Source: Lophius americanus
Lineage: Eukaryota; Chordata; Actinopteri; Lophiiformes; Lophiidae
Direction: 5' to 3'
DNA: 64,000 nt
Assembly (NCBI GenBank): GCA_037951165.1
Contig: JBBDHG010000014.1
Location: 9,328,501 to 9,392,500 of the forward strand
Shown piece after piece: positions 25,961-37,324 of the stretch. Within the stretch, counting starts at the first letter, position 1, and every line of letters begins with the position of its first letter. The notes under the pieces are model-generated. The model saw only the letters and a list, made by a program, of their open reading frames with translations. It was not told where the DNA came from and did not search any database. The position numbers were made by a program, and so were the translations under genes.

Positions 25961-27221
25961 TGCATTTCAACCACATTATTATTATTAATCTGGTGATAAA
26001 CATTTTAATTTCCCATTACTTCAAGACAGTAAAAGTACCAATTAGAGGAGATAATTTGTGTTTATGCTTACCAGTTACTGAAACTTTTAACGAACCATGG
26101 ATGTCATAATGCAGTATATAAATAAATGTATATATGTATATTTAAACAGATAAATATAATTTCAATCGTTATTTGGAACGTGTGTTACTGACAACATGTA
26201 GTTGCATATAATGCTAATGAATCAAAGGTAGAGTGCTCTATAGAATTAAAAAAAGCTAATTTTATATTTTATTACAAATAGGGATTCCGGTTAGCGTGAA
26301 ATGATTTTTATTTGCAATAGCAAATGGAAAGTATAATGCCTAACATGGGGAAATGCACTGTAATTTATAACAGATTATATGTTCCTACTTTTTTTTAAAT
26401 TAAGATAAACTAATAGTTGCCATATGGAAACACCATGAAAAAGTGTGATAAATGGAAAACAATAAAAAAAAATCCCCTATTGTCACCTTTAATACTTTAA
26501 AGAAGAATAATATCAGATTATTTAAGATGTTAAACATCATTGTGTCATAATCGTTTATTCTAAACCACGGGAACTTGTGCAATCTTAAACTTTCTATTAC
26601 CTTCATTGCAGAAACCAGTCAGTTTAAGGCAACAACACACCGCTGGACTCAAATGACACCATGACTACTTCAAAGATCTCCATTTTTTTGCCTTCATTAT
26701 CTCCAAAAGTACAGTCCTTTGTGATAGTATCTTCATTGGGTATGTGGAAAACACAAGCCTTGTCTTTTAAGTCTCATCCTTCAGACGAGTCGCTGCAGGT
26801 TAAGTTCAGGACCTGAGCAAGTGAAGTAGTTGGTCTCTGACAGGCAGATAAAGATCGGAGCTACAGATCCCTGGCATGGCTCCGGTTATTCCTTTTCCAT
26901 GACTCAGGACTCCACTGCTTCCTATTAAGAAAACACCACATGGATGAGAGCTGCACCATCATGTGTTTAGAGTACTGACTCAAAAAAGGATGTCAGGAGG
27001 TGACTCGATGCTTGTTTGAAGTAAGTTTAGATAAGCTGAACCCTCTGCATCAAGGTCACTTGTACACAGCAGAGAAAGTATTTTCTCTCACGGTTATTTT
27101 GCACAAGTGAGAAATGAATTGACAGTACACTGAGTACATTGACAGTTGCACATTTCCTTTAGTTGGGGCTTTCATTATTTAATTATTTAATAATTAGACA
27201 ACCTAAATTTACTATTACTGT

Positions 27222-27440
27222 ATAGTGGCCGTGCCCCAATCGGATGATCGGGTGGTGGAGGGATAAAGCCCCAGCGAGTCTACATGTCGTGAGTTCCTTG
27301 AGTAAGACCCTGAGCCCAATACGCTCCCCGGGCGCTTCAGACGGGGCTCCCTCAGGGATGGGTCAAATGCAGAAAAATAACTTCACTATGTTGTACTGTG
27401 TATGACTAACTGTGATTAAGACACAATAAATACATTTAAT
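27222..27440 (+). mobile_element. SINE-like copy
   Basis: The body shares a long ordered match with 52690-52912: GT[G]GGTTCCTTGAG.AAGA.CCTGA, CTC.CCGGGCGCTTCA, CTCCCTCAGGGATGGGT, AATGCAG, TTGTACT, and an A-rich tail with AATAAATACATTTAA. The length of about 220 bases and the A-rich 3' end fit a tRNA-derived SINE. The head is too worn to draw a tRNA fold. Confidence 0.6.
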
Positions 27441-27740
27441 GAAAAATTAAAAAGGCTAATCATTTGGTCAAGCATGTTGTAAAAAAGACACAAAATAAAT
27501 CAGACTTAAAAAATTACTTCATAATGACATTTTGTATTTCATGATATATAGTCAATTTGAATCAGATTAGATTAGTCTTCTGGTGAGACCTGTTTTTAGA
27601 AAACTGTTTTACCTTATTAGGCTTCTTTGGTTGTATCAAAGTTAAATAATTATGTTAAATAAGATCTCACATGCTTGAATATGCCAAAAGAAATTCAACT
27701 TATCTAATAGGACTTTCTCAATAGTCAGGTTTAATTCCTC

Positions 27741-27840
27741 AAGGACGGACCTCAGGGATGAGAGCCTCAGGGACCTCAGGAGTCCGTCCTTGGCCCCTTA
27801 CTCTTAAGCATATACATGCTGCTACTGGGTCATGTTATAA
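27741..27840 (+). mobile_element. L2-type LINE reverse transcriptase scrap
   Basis: A forward frame from about 27782 reads SVLGPLLLSIYMLLLGHVI, the motif-4 region of L2-type reverse transcriptase. It is immediately preceded by inverse words AAGGACGGAC (27741-27750) and GTCCGTCCTT (27782-27791) separated by two CCTCAGGGA repeats. Only about 20 codons are clear. Confidence 0.55.
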
Positions 27841-27849
27841 AAAGGTTCA

Positions 27850-30240
27850 TTCAAGTGGCTCACATTAGAACATGGTGACTCAAAACCTTCTCAACCAATC
27901 AGCTGAGCTGTACATCCAACAGTCAAGTAAAGGAGAACAAGTACTAGCTACGTTGTACAACTTGTATGATTGTATGTGACAATGAATTCTTCTTCTAATC
28001 TTAATTTAAGGTATTAGGGCTTTTAGTTCAGCTTTTATAAATGGCGTTCACCGGTGTAGAGGAGTGTGTTCAGTCGGAAAGACCATAATGTAGAACAGAA
28101 AAATAAAGCATGTCAAAAGAAGAAAAACACTGATATCATGGATTTGTGGTTGTGTTTCTTGCATGTAGCTTTTGTGTCATCTTGTGTGTACAGCTCTCTT
28201 GTGTCGTGTGTGTGTGATATTCACTGACGGAAACACAAAGGGATTGTATTTCTTAGTGTCCATTTAGGTCGAAATCAGTTTCGGAGGTGTATTAAGGATA
28301 AGAAAGTTCTGATGTGTGAGTTAAATGTTGAGAGTAAAAATTAGGGGTATGAGTAAATACTCCCGTGAAGTTCAGATACCTGAGAAACTGAAACTAAATT
28401 CTAAATCTTAGCATACTGTACCTACACAAAGACGATTCGAAGACGTAACTGATTCTAAGCGTCGGTTCACTCTTTCATGAATGAAGAAACGAGTGTTTTC
28501 TTCACCGCGCATACACTGAACAACTGAAATAAAGTTACCATCAGAGACATCTGTAATGAATCACACCTACAACAAAACTGTGTTAAATTATTCTCCACCT
28601 AATGCATTTTGTTCGTACGCTCCACAATGATACGCACATCGGACAAGTAACCTTTTCCAGCCGCCGTGTTAGCAAAATGTTGAAATCTCTGATGCCTTAT
28701 AAATCTACCGAAGAATCACGACCTGGTCTTACATAGTTTTACAGACATAACTTATTTTTACAAGTGGATTCATAAGACAAATGGATCTCTGCAACATCTC
28801 CTCATCTGTGTGATTTGTTCCGGGTCATCACGCCTTCAGCAACTCTCTCATCGAACTTGTCAATAATAAACAAAGATTTATGTGAAGCAAAGCTGGCCCA
28901 AGATTCTAGCTCATCAAGTTAGAGCAATTGTTGTGATCGTGTTTTTATTGTAGTTGTGTTGCTGGGAAACTGAAAGAGTTTGTGGTGCATGACTCTCTTA
29001 TGGAACACACCTGAGTGTTCCAGTCAAAACACACGATCCATAACTGTCAGAACAGATCATGTGGAGGGAAACCTTCTGTCATGTGGCTTATATTGTGCAA
29101 TTAAGATGGAGCTGGTGGATCTGAGATAAAAGTGAATATATTGACATTTGGCTGACCTTTGGAAATAAGCTTTGACTTGGTTTTTTGTTTCTTTCTTCAG
29201 CACTTTAGATAATATGCATTGTTGGACTTGAGAGCCTGTAATTTAACAGTCATAAACCACACTATTTGAATTATTTTTTATCAACTCTTACTGTAACACT
29301 TTGGCAGTAGTTGAGGTGAAGGTGTTGTGTAGAGCATGCTACATCTTTGAGCCTTCGCCCCAACGGGACAAGTCTTGAACTCATCTCTTATGGTTTCATG
29401 AAATTCAGACTTGAAAAAGTAGATTTCTCCTCTGTTTCAAAAGCTCTAGAGATGTGGTGCAGCCAATGACAAATGATGATATCGTTTACTTTACAACCTT
29501 CTATCCTCCCACCTTCCAACGGCAGTTCACATCAGACTCTGAGCCTGAGAAGCAGGCCTCCTTTGGTAAATGTTATTCTTAATACCTCCACTGCAGGTTT
29601 ACCGTGTTGAATAAAGGTAAAGTAAGTGAATATCAGACTTCTCCAATTTCTCAATTTGTCTGCACTTTATCAGGTATGAATCATTAAATCCTCTTTCCTG
29701 TCTTTCGTCCACATAACCCTTGCGGATGAAATTTGGGGTAATGAAAAGTCGGGATAACAAACAACACATTTATGGATTTACAAGCAGACAGGGGGAATAA
29801 AACGAACAACAATGATTCACGGAGGGATGTTTTTTTTTCTTTCGTCTTGAACCATTTTGATTTCATCACCAAGAAAAAAGAAGTATAGAAAAATGATTTC
29901 TGTTCCTATTTTACCTTGCATATTTAGACCCCCAAAACTTACCATATAATGACTTATTATTTGGTAAAACATGTTAAACAAAAGGGAGTTAAAGATCAAA
30001 CATGCTTATAAAATTTTATCATGATGAATTTTTGCCATTAATGGGAAATAGTCATTTTAATTAAATTAGGAAACTACAAAACTGTTTGGCTTATTTTGAC
30101 AAAATATGGGTATTAATAAAAATAAAAAAATGTTCAACTCAGGACAACTGAGAACTGGGTCCAGAGCCGCACCATTACATTGACCTGGGAGATATAGAAT
30201 TGCACAATTTGTATCGTGTCACAGGTTATTTACAATGAGG
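27850..30240. other. Unassigned non-coding DNA
   Basis: I see no gene or element. No frame here has coding character. Confidence 0.45.
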
Positions 30241-30339
30241 TGGTGCAACATTCAGAGATTCAGAGTGATCTCTGAATGTAGGGATTTTGTTGATAACACA
30301 TAAACTAACTAGACACATGCTGTTGTCAACAACAGCAAG

Positions 30340-31190
30340 TGCATATCCCTGAAAAGTCCCCAATCATCTGCTTTGCACAAACAATCCCCATGATTTAACT
30401 CCCCAAATTAAGTGTAAAGTTATGTTGACAGAATTTTTTGTTAAAAATCTCCCGCTATTGAATAAAATATGTACCATAACAGTAAAACACAATATATAAC
30501 AGCTAGATCTCCTCGAGTCAATTCATATGCACCAAATTTGTATTAAATCGGACCAAACGTTTTAAGTAAATTTGGCCGGAAAACAAGTGCAGTTCTTCCT
30601 GGCACTAAGGTCTATTAGTATGTGAAGTTTGAAAATGAACCATGAAAGTTCTTGAGGTATGTCTGGAAAATAGTGTTTTTCTTCTTTTTTTTATCTCCTT
30701 GTGCATAGAATGTGAACATTTTGAGTAAAATATGAGATTTATAAGATAGATCTCCTCAACTTCATTATTCATATAGAGACAAACAAACATCTGCACCAAA
30801 TTTGGACAAAATCAGACCCATGCTTGAGAATTTATATCCCCAAAACTTCAGGCGATAAGTTTAACCCCCTTGTCTCAAAACTAAACAACCGATCATTACC
30901 AAACTTAATTCAGTTCTTTCTCGCACAAAGTTATGAAATTGATCAAATGAAATGATCCCTGACATATTTTTTGATTTATGTCGGGAATCAGTTTTTTGTT
31001 AAAAAAGGGTTAGAAGAAAAAGCTCCCCTAGTAGGTAAAATATAAACTACTAGTGTAAATTTATATATGTACAAGATAGATCTTGTACATATGCACCAAA
31101 TTTTGCACCAAAATTTGGTGCATATGTTTGGGGTGGACCAAACATATGCATCCAAAATTTTGACTAAATATAATCAGTGGTAAGGAAATT
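30340..31190 (+). repeat. CACCAAAT-family repeat, two or three joined copies
   Basis: Successive blocks carry the family words: GATCTCCTCGAGTCAATTC then ATATGCACCAAATTTG at about 30508-30541; GATCTCCTCAACTTCATTAT and CTGCACCAAATTTGGAC at about 30750-30806; and GATAGATCTTGTACATATG with CACCAAATTTTG at about 31075-31105. Between them are CAGTTCTTCCTGGCACTAAGG and CATGAAAGTTCTTGAGGTAT, also found in the 40.9 and 46.1 kb copies. The joined copies suggest local duplication. Confidence 0.6.
31087..31127. repeat. Perfect inverted repeat, 19-bp arms, 3-base loop
   Basis: Arms 31087-31105 and 31109-31127 are exact inverse copies (left arm ACATATGCACCAAATTTTG) with CAC between. Immediately upstream is a second hairpin, ATATGTACAAGA/TCTTGTACATAT, partly overlapping it. 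Lies in the CACCAAAT-family cluster. Confidence 0.95.
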
Positions 31191-32690
31191 ATATAAAAAA
31201 ACAACTGTTTTTCATTTTCTTCTTTCACTTTGTGAGGTTAATAGAATTCTGTTTTAACCTAGATATGATTGATCAGGTTTTACACATACTGGTATTTGAA
31301 CACATTGATGAATTGGGACAAATGTTCAGTCTTTTCTCATATCCTCTAAAGACATTGTTTGGTTGGCATGATCAAGTAATTTCTCACTACAGCTAGAAGT
31401 GTATCAATTAGACATAATAGGCTTTTTGGAAATATATTAATAACTGCTATCGTGGTAGGTTTGGGATTTTTCTAAATCAGGGGCCATTAAGGGGCTACAT
31501 TTTAAATAGAGTGGGGCAAGTAAGGTCCGATATTCAGACACATTTTATTTCCTTACTCAGTGACATGTATGTACATTTCACCAGTCATTGATTGTTTATA
31601 TATACAACATATTATATACTGTATATATTCATTTTCATATGTATCGGATTTTTATCTGGGAAAACCTAATACTTAAAGCACTTTTTTCAAATATGTAATT
31701 CATATACAGTTCTGGTGATGTATATTTTCAAGCACAGACATCATCAAAAACAAAACATACAACTTTTACAGAGACAAGTGCAATAAAAAAGGCAAGTGAT
31801 AGAACAGGGGCACTTCAGGGGCGATTCAACGTCCATCAGGGGCATGTGCTCCTTGGGGCCCAGCCTAGAAACTGCCAATGCTTTGGTAGGGGTAAGTCAT
31901 TTTAACTGTTTCACAGGTCTCCATCATACTTCTATGAAGCGAACCATGCTTGCTAATTGTTTGTTTAACAAAAATTACTTCATCAATCGGTGTTGTGCTT
32001 CCACATCGCACACCTGGTTTGTTTGTGTTTGGCATTATATTTGATGAGATACAACATTTCTGGTTAAAATAAAACACACTCAAGTTTTTTTTAAGTTTAT
32101 TTAGCCTTTATTGTATCTTTCCATGTCATTGTAGTAATGCATTTTCTTCTGTTGTAACTCACTACTCACAATGTGTTCCAGATGCAAAAGGAGGCGTGAC
32201 TCAACCACTCCCTTTATGTAGACCCTCCGTGACATCACCAGTGATGTCACCGAGTGAGACATGAGTGAAACCAGGCATGGGGGTTGTTGTAAATTATGTT
32301 AAAAATGTTACTGTATATATTATATTATAATATATATAAATACATATAATATTTTTAATATGGTATGTTCTGGTGAAGTGTGTCTTCTGGATTTATTGTA
32401 GTTGTGAAGATATTTTTCATTCCTGTGTTAGAAGAGTCAAGTATTGACCTACTATAGTGGTACACTATAATAGATTGCGTAGGGCTGAGGGTAGGCTTTT
32501 TTAAAGCAGTCTTTTGTGACTCTTAAGGAGAGAGGATCATAACTGTGTAGCTAAATGAAAGTAATTCAGTTTAGTAGAGTTATCAGTTGATTTGTTTTCC
32601 TTTTTGACGTTTGGCACACATTTTTTGGTAGCATGTGTAACACTTCAGTACATTCGTTTTGTAAATAAACACCTTTTTTGGATATTGTTA
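31190..32690. other. Unassigned non-coding DNA
   Basis: No gene seen. A small inverted repeat GTGACATCAC-CA-GTGATGTCAC occurs at 32229-32250. AT-rich runs occur near 31600-31640 and 32310-32350. Confidence 0.45.
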
Positions 32691-32693
32691 ATT

Positions 32694-32800
32694 ATAATAA
32701 TAATCATAATACTACATGTAATTCATAATGCACTTTACATTTGGATCAAATCTGAAGGTGTTAAAGGGCTGGTACAGGTTTCTCATGTCTGCCTCCTACC
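32694..32800 (+). repeat. Interspersed 'ATAATGCACTTTACATTTGG' tail, copy 1
   Basis: Shares TTCATAATGCACTTTACATT and TGGATCAAATCT with 36505-36545 and 55530-55580, and in inverse form with 45335-45365. All copies abut (AAT)n-type runs. This looks like a LINE or SINE 3' end with an AAT-type tail, seen from the tail side. Confidence 0.55.
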
Positions 32801-33534
32801 AGTATCCTACCACTCTGGCCAGGCATCCCACAACTTTATTAAGATAATTAGATAGTGTTAATGTTTTCTGCCACAGGTGTGCTTCCTTTCATTTCTGTAA
32901 ATTAAATAACAAATCTTACCAAGATAATGTTCCTCTTAAGTCACTATACAAACTCCCTCTGTTGTTAATTGCAGTCTCTACCCGGACCTTGTCCTCCAGA
33001 ATAAATTACAATAATTAAAATGTGATTTCTGCCAAAAAGATTTTCCTCCATACAACTTTCTTCTCATGCGAATTCATGCAACCGTTTCAGCCCCTTTTGC
33101 ATGCTGCCACCCCTCAAACCTAGCAGCAGCTTATATGATTTATAGATTGTCTGAGACTTTGTTTTTTCTCTCACAGGTGCAATTAGTAGTCAGCAGCTGA
33201 AAACACTCTCACAACTAAGTCAGGCTTCGACACGGTTGTGACCCCAACATATGTCCCCCCTGTGCTGCACTGCAGCCATGTGCTGAAACTCTGTCAGATG
33301 TGATGGATTTGTCTCAGTTTAGTATATGATAATGTGATTAAGTAGCCAACAAGAGGGGAAAGATCCCCAACAATAGAAAATAATCGGTTTCAAAGTCTGA
33401 ACCCAGTGTTTTCACAAGAGAGAAGCTGCTTAACATTGAGCTGTGACATAATTCTCATTAAAAATGTTGAACTATGCAGAATCAGCTTGTTTAAATATTT
33501 ACGGCTCTTTGTCTAACCTGCTTATGTGATGTTT
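32800..33534. other. Unassigned non-coding DNA
   Basis: Ordinary AT-rich sequence up to the TTAA that marks the piggyBac insertion. No feature recognised. Confidence 0.5.
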
Positions 33535-33538
33535 TTAA

Positions 33539-33553
33539 CCCTTGTATTATGTT
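33539..33553 (+). repeat. piggyBac left terminal inverted repeat
   Basis: CCCTTGTATTATGTT directly inside the TTAA at 33535-33538; exact inverse of 35467-35481. Confidence 0.95.
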
Positions 33554-33732
33554 GGAAAAAAATTACGTTGATTATGTTGCGGGTCATTGTGACCCGTACT
33601 GTGTAAAACCACTCAAAACAGTCAAAAAGCCAGGTTAAACCAATAACAACTTTATTTTAGATTGTATAAACATTTAGAAAAGAGACATACAATACATTTT
33701 TAATTCCAACACTATATTTAAAAACTATTTAT

Positions 33733-35094
33733 TTAATTTCTTTCCTCGTCAGTCTTGCGCTGGCAGCTGTAGGTTGCTGTGACTTTGTACAGATTGTCAA
33801 CTCCTCCTTTGGTGGAGTTGTAGTCCAGGATCATTTGCGGCTTCATGTCGTCTCTTGTGCTCAGAGATGCATCTGTGTGCATTGTGCTCATTACAAGAAC
33901 ATTCTTGTTTCTCTTTGGGCAGTATGAAACAACTGTTGCTTTCTCAGTGAAAACAAATATAGAGGAATGCAGAGGTCTGCCCTGCATCTTCAGAATTTCA
34001 CTGGGAAGTTCTGGCTTATTTTTTCTCACTGTTCCCAACATAGTCAGCTTTCTCTTCTGAAGTTCATCTCCAAGGCGGTAGGATGTAAAGAAGTTGTCAC
34101 ATGTGATGTTATGACCTTGCAGCCCTTCACTCATCTCCAGCACCACACGCATCCCCTGATTCTTCTCAGATGCTCCTCCAGGTAGCTTTCCAGTGTACAC
34201 TTGCATATTCCATGCATAGCTAGATTTTGCATCACAGGCTGCCCATATTTTGATGCCATACTTAGCAGGCTTGTTGGGCATGTTCTGTCGGAAAGGACAG
34301 CGTCCCCTGAATGGAACAAGGCGCTCATCTACAGTAACATGGGGACCAGGATTGTACAACAAAGGTAGAATTTCAACCCATTTATCCCATACATCTCTGA
34401 TCACAGCTAGTTTGTCTCTTTCACGTCGACCAGCTCTGGTGTCGCGGTTGTCAAATCTGATCACACGAGATATCATGTGAAATGTCTCCAGAGACATTGT
34501 TGCTCGAAAGATTGGCCTTCCATTCTCTTCATTCCATAGACTTGCAGTTGCTTCTCCTTTTGACCTGTACACTCCAGCTAATACCAGAATTCCAATGTAA
34601 GCATGCAAGTCAGTCTGATCCAGTGGATTCCATTTCCCTTGAAATACACGCCTCCCCTCCAAGTTGGTCATTTCCAGTATAATCCTCTCTATTGGTGGGG
34701 CTATGAAGAGCTGAAATGCTGATTGAATATCATCAACTCGTGTGACAGCAAATCTTGTAGGACCTGGAGTCATTTTGATGACATTGGAAGATGACCGTCT
34801 GCCCCGGCTTTGGTGTGGTGATGTTGACCATTTGACATTACCATCTTTAGATGCCCATGTCCCCTCTGTGGATGATGATTGCTGCATTCCTTGGTTTCCA
34901 TCTGATGGAGAGACAACGGCAGACTCGTCCTCTGAATCCTCCTCATCGTAGGAAAATTGACAATCTGGATCATCAATAACATTGTCCTCGGTCTCTGAAA
35001 TATCCTCTGTCTCTGAAATCTCTTCCTCTGCATCACTATCCCAGTTCAAAAGCTGTGATACAGCTTCTTCAGCTGTAAACCTTCTGGAGCTCAT
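33733..35094 (-). pseudogene. piggyBac transposase, PGBD4-like, carboxyl-truncated and catalytically altered
   Basis: Cut-and-paste transposase that would act on TTAA sites. The first ATG (35094) begins MSSRRFTAEEAVSQLL in good context (A at -3, G at +4); the frame is open upstream to 35199 but with no earlier ATG. It gives 453 residues: an acidic amino end (about 14-60), a serine-rich linker, then the DDE_Tnp_1_7 domain from about residue 115. Catalytic Asp candidates are D256 (VTVDERLVPF), D333 (NITCDNFF) and D433 (TKGGVDNL). The partner Asp normally three residues after the last one (D450 in the insect enzyme) is Tyr436 here, a single GAC-to-TAC change. The protein stops at YSCQRKTDEERN, so the following helices and the cysteine-rich zinc domain, normally some 100-150 residues, are missing; nothing matching them remains in the 190 bases to the left end. 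A minus-strand AATAAA (about 33647-33652) lies about 80 bases past the stop. Transposition activity is not expected. Confidence 0.93.
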
Positions 35095-35466
35095 TTTTGG
35101 TGTGTTGTCAAAGAGATGACATGAGAAAAGTGACAAGGACAAGGGAGAGAAAGTTCCTCCTCTACACACACCTGGGTCTGAATGGCTATTCAGAGGCAAT
35201 CAAAATAAAGTACATCAAAGAGACATCTTTATTTTGGATCTGAACAGCTACTTACCCACATAAAAGTGTCCGGGTCAAAATGACCCGCAACATCATATTT
35301 GTATACAAACTCTGCACAGATATTCCACTACACATCAAAGTGTCCAGATTTTACACACCAGTTCATGACCCTAGATGAGGAAAAGTCACAAAATTTCATG
35401 AAGAAAAAGAAAGGATAACCAGTACTTTGGTCAACACAAAAACTGAAATGGGTCAAATTGACCCGT

Positions 35467-35481
35467 AACATAATACAAGGG
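35467..35481 (-). repeat. piggyBac right terminal inverted repeat
   Basis: AACATAATACAAGGG directly inside the TTAA at 35482-35485; exact inverse of 33539-33553. Confidence 0.95.
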
Positions 35482-35485
35482 TTAA

Positions 35486-36005
35486 GGAAAAGAAAACTGA
35501 TATTTATGTTCAACAGCAGCAATAGCAGTTTATTAAGTATAGTCTCTATGCCTATGCTAATCTAAAATAAGCCAAGCTAAGCTAAACCTCGGCCGACAGT
35601 AGCTTCATATTTAGCATATTTATGATGTATTAGTAGATACAGCCTTGTCTGAATCAAGAAATGATCATCAGATAATTAACATCTCAGTAGTTTATGTAAA
35701 ATAGGTGATTTATGGCTCGTCAAGATTCAAGATACAACATCAAGATTTTTTTTTTATTGTTATACACACAGTTTGAACATAGTTCACCCTGAGCAATGGA
35801 AGTCTTATTATAAAGTTTCCCTTCAATCAAATAGAAAATACGATAGAAAAGAATAAAAAGTGTATGCTAAAACTAAAAGGTATAAACGTGTAAAATAAAA
35901 AAATAATAATAAATATAAAAATAAAATGTTCAAAAGAACACAGTCAAGATGTGAAGTGTAAATTTAAAACACAACAGCCGAGATACCGAGATAATAGCTA
36001 AGTCC
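35486..36005. other. Unassigned AT-rich DNA
   Basis: A-rich sequence with simple AAT/AAAT runs near 35,890-35,930. Nothing recognised. Confidence 0.5.
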
Positions 36006-36009
36006 GGTA

Positions 36010-36265
36010 GTTGTATCTTAGCACAACCGGTGAACTGGTGACAGTGTCATGGGTGTCCGAAGCTCACTGGGCCGTGAAGACTGGTCCATGTTGTCCTATT
36101 CCACAGGACAGCATCTGTAGAACAAATTGCTGAAAAGGTTTCATGTTGGTTCCAACAGATAGGTGTCAGAACACATGTTGCATCAAAGAGATGTTTTGGC
36201 AGGAAAAAGGAAGACTTACACTATATGGGCCAGGTGGTTTTAATGTTATGTCCACTCTGTGTATT
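36010..36265 (+). mobile_element. Tc1-like transposon relic with internal deletion
   Basis: Forward sequence GGTGAACTGGTGACAGTGTC, ATGGGTGTCCGAAGCTCAC, AGCATCTGTAGAACAAATTG, CTGAAAAGGTTTCATG and AGGTGTCAGAACACA follows, in order, the DNA-binding (paired-like) region of fish Tc1-family transposases. It then jumps straight to a terminal-type sequence, GGCCAGGTGGTTTTAATGTTATG, at 36229-36251. The catalytic half is absent, so this is an internally deleted, frame-broken copy. Confidence 0.6.
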
Positions 36266-36406
36266 ACACATTTAATAGTACGTGTTGCCCTTATCAATCA
36301 TGTTAAGGATGTAATCATATCTGCTTTTGTGGGAAGGCATGCCCTCTGTACTGATTCAGCTGAGATTACATCTTAATGAGTCAGACCAGAGGCAGAAAGA
36401 GTTCAC

Positions 36407-36469
36407 ACTCTGTGTGTGTGGGTGTGTGTGTGCGTGCTTGCGCGTGCGTGTACGTGGATGCCTGCATGT

Positions 36470-36504
<35 letters not shown>
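36407..36504. repeat. (GT)n and (AAT)n microsatellites
   Basis: An interrupted GT run at 36407-36470 (with GCGTGC insertions) followed by about 11 AAT units at 36472-36504. The AAT run is the tail of the neighbouring interspersed repeat. Confidence 0.9.
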
Positions 36505-36506
<2 letters not shown>

Positions 36507-36606
36507 ATTTAATTTATAATGCACTTTACATTTGGATCAAATCTCAAAGTGCATTATAAATTAAATGAACACACACACATGTGTGTTCACACATGTGTGT
36601 GTGTTC
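36505..36606. repeat. Interspersed 'ATAATGCACTTTACATTTGG' tail, copy 2, forming two hairpins
   Basis: Contains the same words as 32694-32800. Arms 36507-36527 and 36546-36566 are exact inverse copies (21 bp, 18-base loop). Directly after, arms 36567-36583 and 36590-36606 are again exact inverse copies (17 bp, CA-rich, 6-base loop). Confidence 0.9.
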
Positions 36607-37256
36607 AGTGACCGGTTTAATGGGGTAGAAAAAAATGACAATGTGCAGTTTTCCTGCCAAATGGCCATGACCTTTTTATGCCTGAGGGAGCTACAAACTG
36701 TGGCAGATGACAGACCATAATTTTTCACACATCAGCCAGATTCAGCTGTCAGGCCTGCAGAAAACAAACATCAACATGTTCAAAGTCTGTGCTACAAACA
36801 TAGATGCTGCCATCTATGTGCCATATGTGTCATTATCAACCTTGATATGCAGGTTGATAATGACGCCTTATCAGACCCGCAGTAAAAATACTAGGTTAGA
36901 ATAGAGTAGAAATAGATTGTGAATGTATATTTGGAGAAAGGGTGAGGAATAAAATACTAAGTAATAACAAATAAAATACCTACTATACTTCATAAGACAT
37001 TCAAAAGGTTTTTAATCAATAACTGCACACTATGCCAGAGCGAGCGGCCGTGCACTGTCCACTCAGCTGAAGGAGTCCGGCTGTTATTGCTTTCCTTTAA
37101 TCAAATGAACAATGTTATTCCAAAGAACCCCAATCAATTCAAATTGACTGGATGAGTAACAGGGACAGGCAATTCCGATTAGTGCTGCACACTACATTTT
37201 ATTCCCTGCATGTGAGGTCATAAGACCAAACTATTTTAGGGTATTGTTTGTGTGTG

Positions 37257-37322
37257 TGAGTGAGTGAGTGAGTGAGTGAGTGAGTGAGTGAGTGAGTGAG
37301 TGAGTGAGTGAGTGAGTGAGTG
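37257..37322. repeat. (TGAG)n microsatellite
   Basis: About 16 perfect TGAG units after a short TG run. The inverse-strand SLTH-rich frames are a product of the repeat. Confidence 0.98.
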
Positions 37323-37324
37323 AC

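Larger units (their letters stand above)
33535..35485 (-). mobile_element. piggyBac DNA transposon with TTAA target duplication
   Basis: TTAA occurs at 33535-33538 and again at 35482-35485, directly bounding the element. The termini are exact inverse copies of CCCTTGTATTATGTT (33539-33553 and 35467-35481). A palindrome of the form GGGTCA-3/4 bases-TGACCC occurs near the left end (33581-33595), next to the right end (35450-35464) and subterminally on the right (35272-35286). The left and subterminal right copies are each preceded or followed by TGTTGCGGGTCA or its inverse, so the subterminal repeats are also paired. TTAA duplication and a CCC-type terminus are diagnostic of piggyBac elements. 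Length between the TTAA sites is 1,943 bp. It encodes one transposase on the minus strand. Confidence 0.95.

Noticed and set aside
33845..35036. Several open frames antisense to or overlapping the transposase
   Set aside because: Shadows of the piggyBac coding sequence with no family resemblance.
35095..35199. Amino-terminal extension of the piggyBac transposase frame
   Set aside because: The longer frame begins with a TTG codon; the first ATG at 35094 starts the family-typical MSSRRFTAEEA and has good context.
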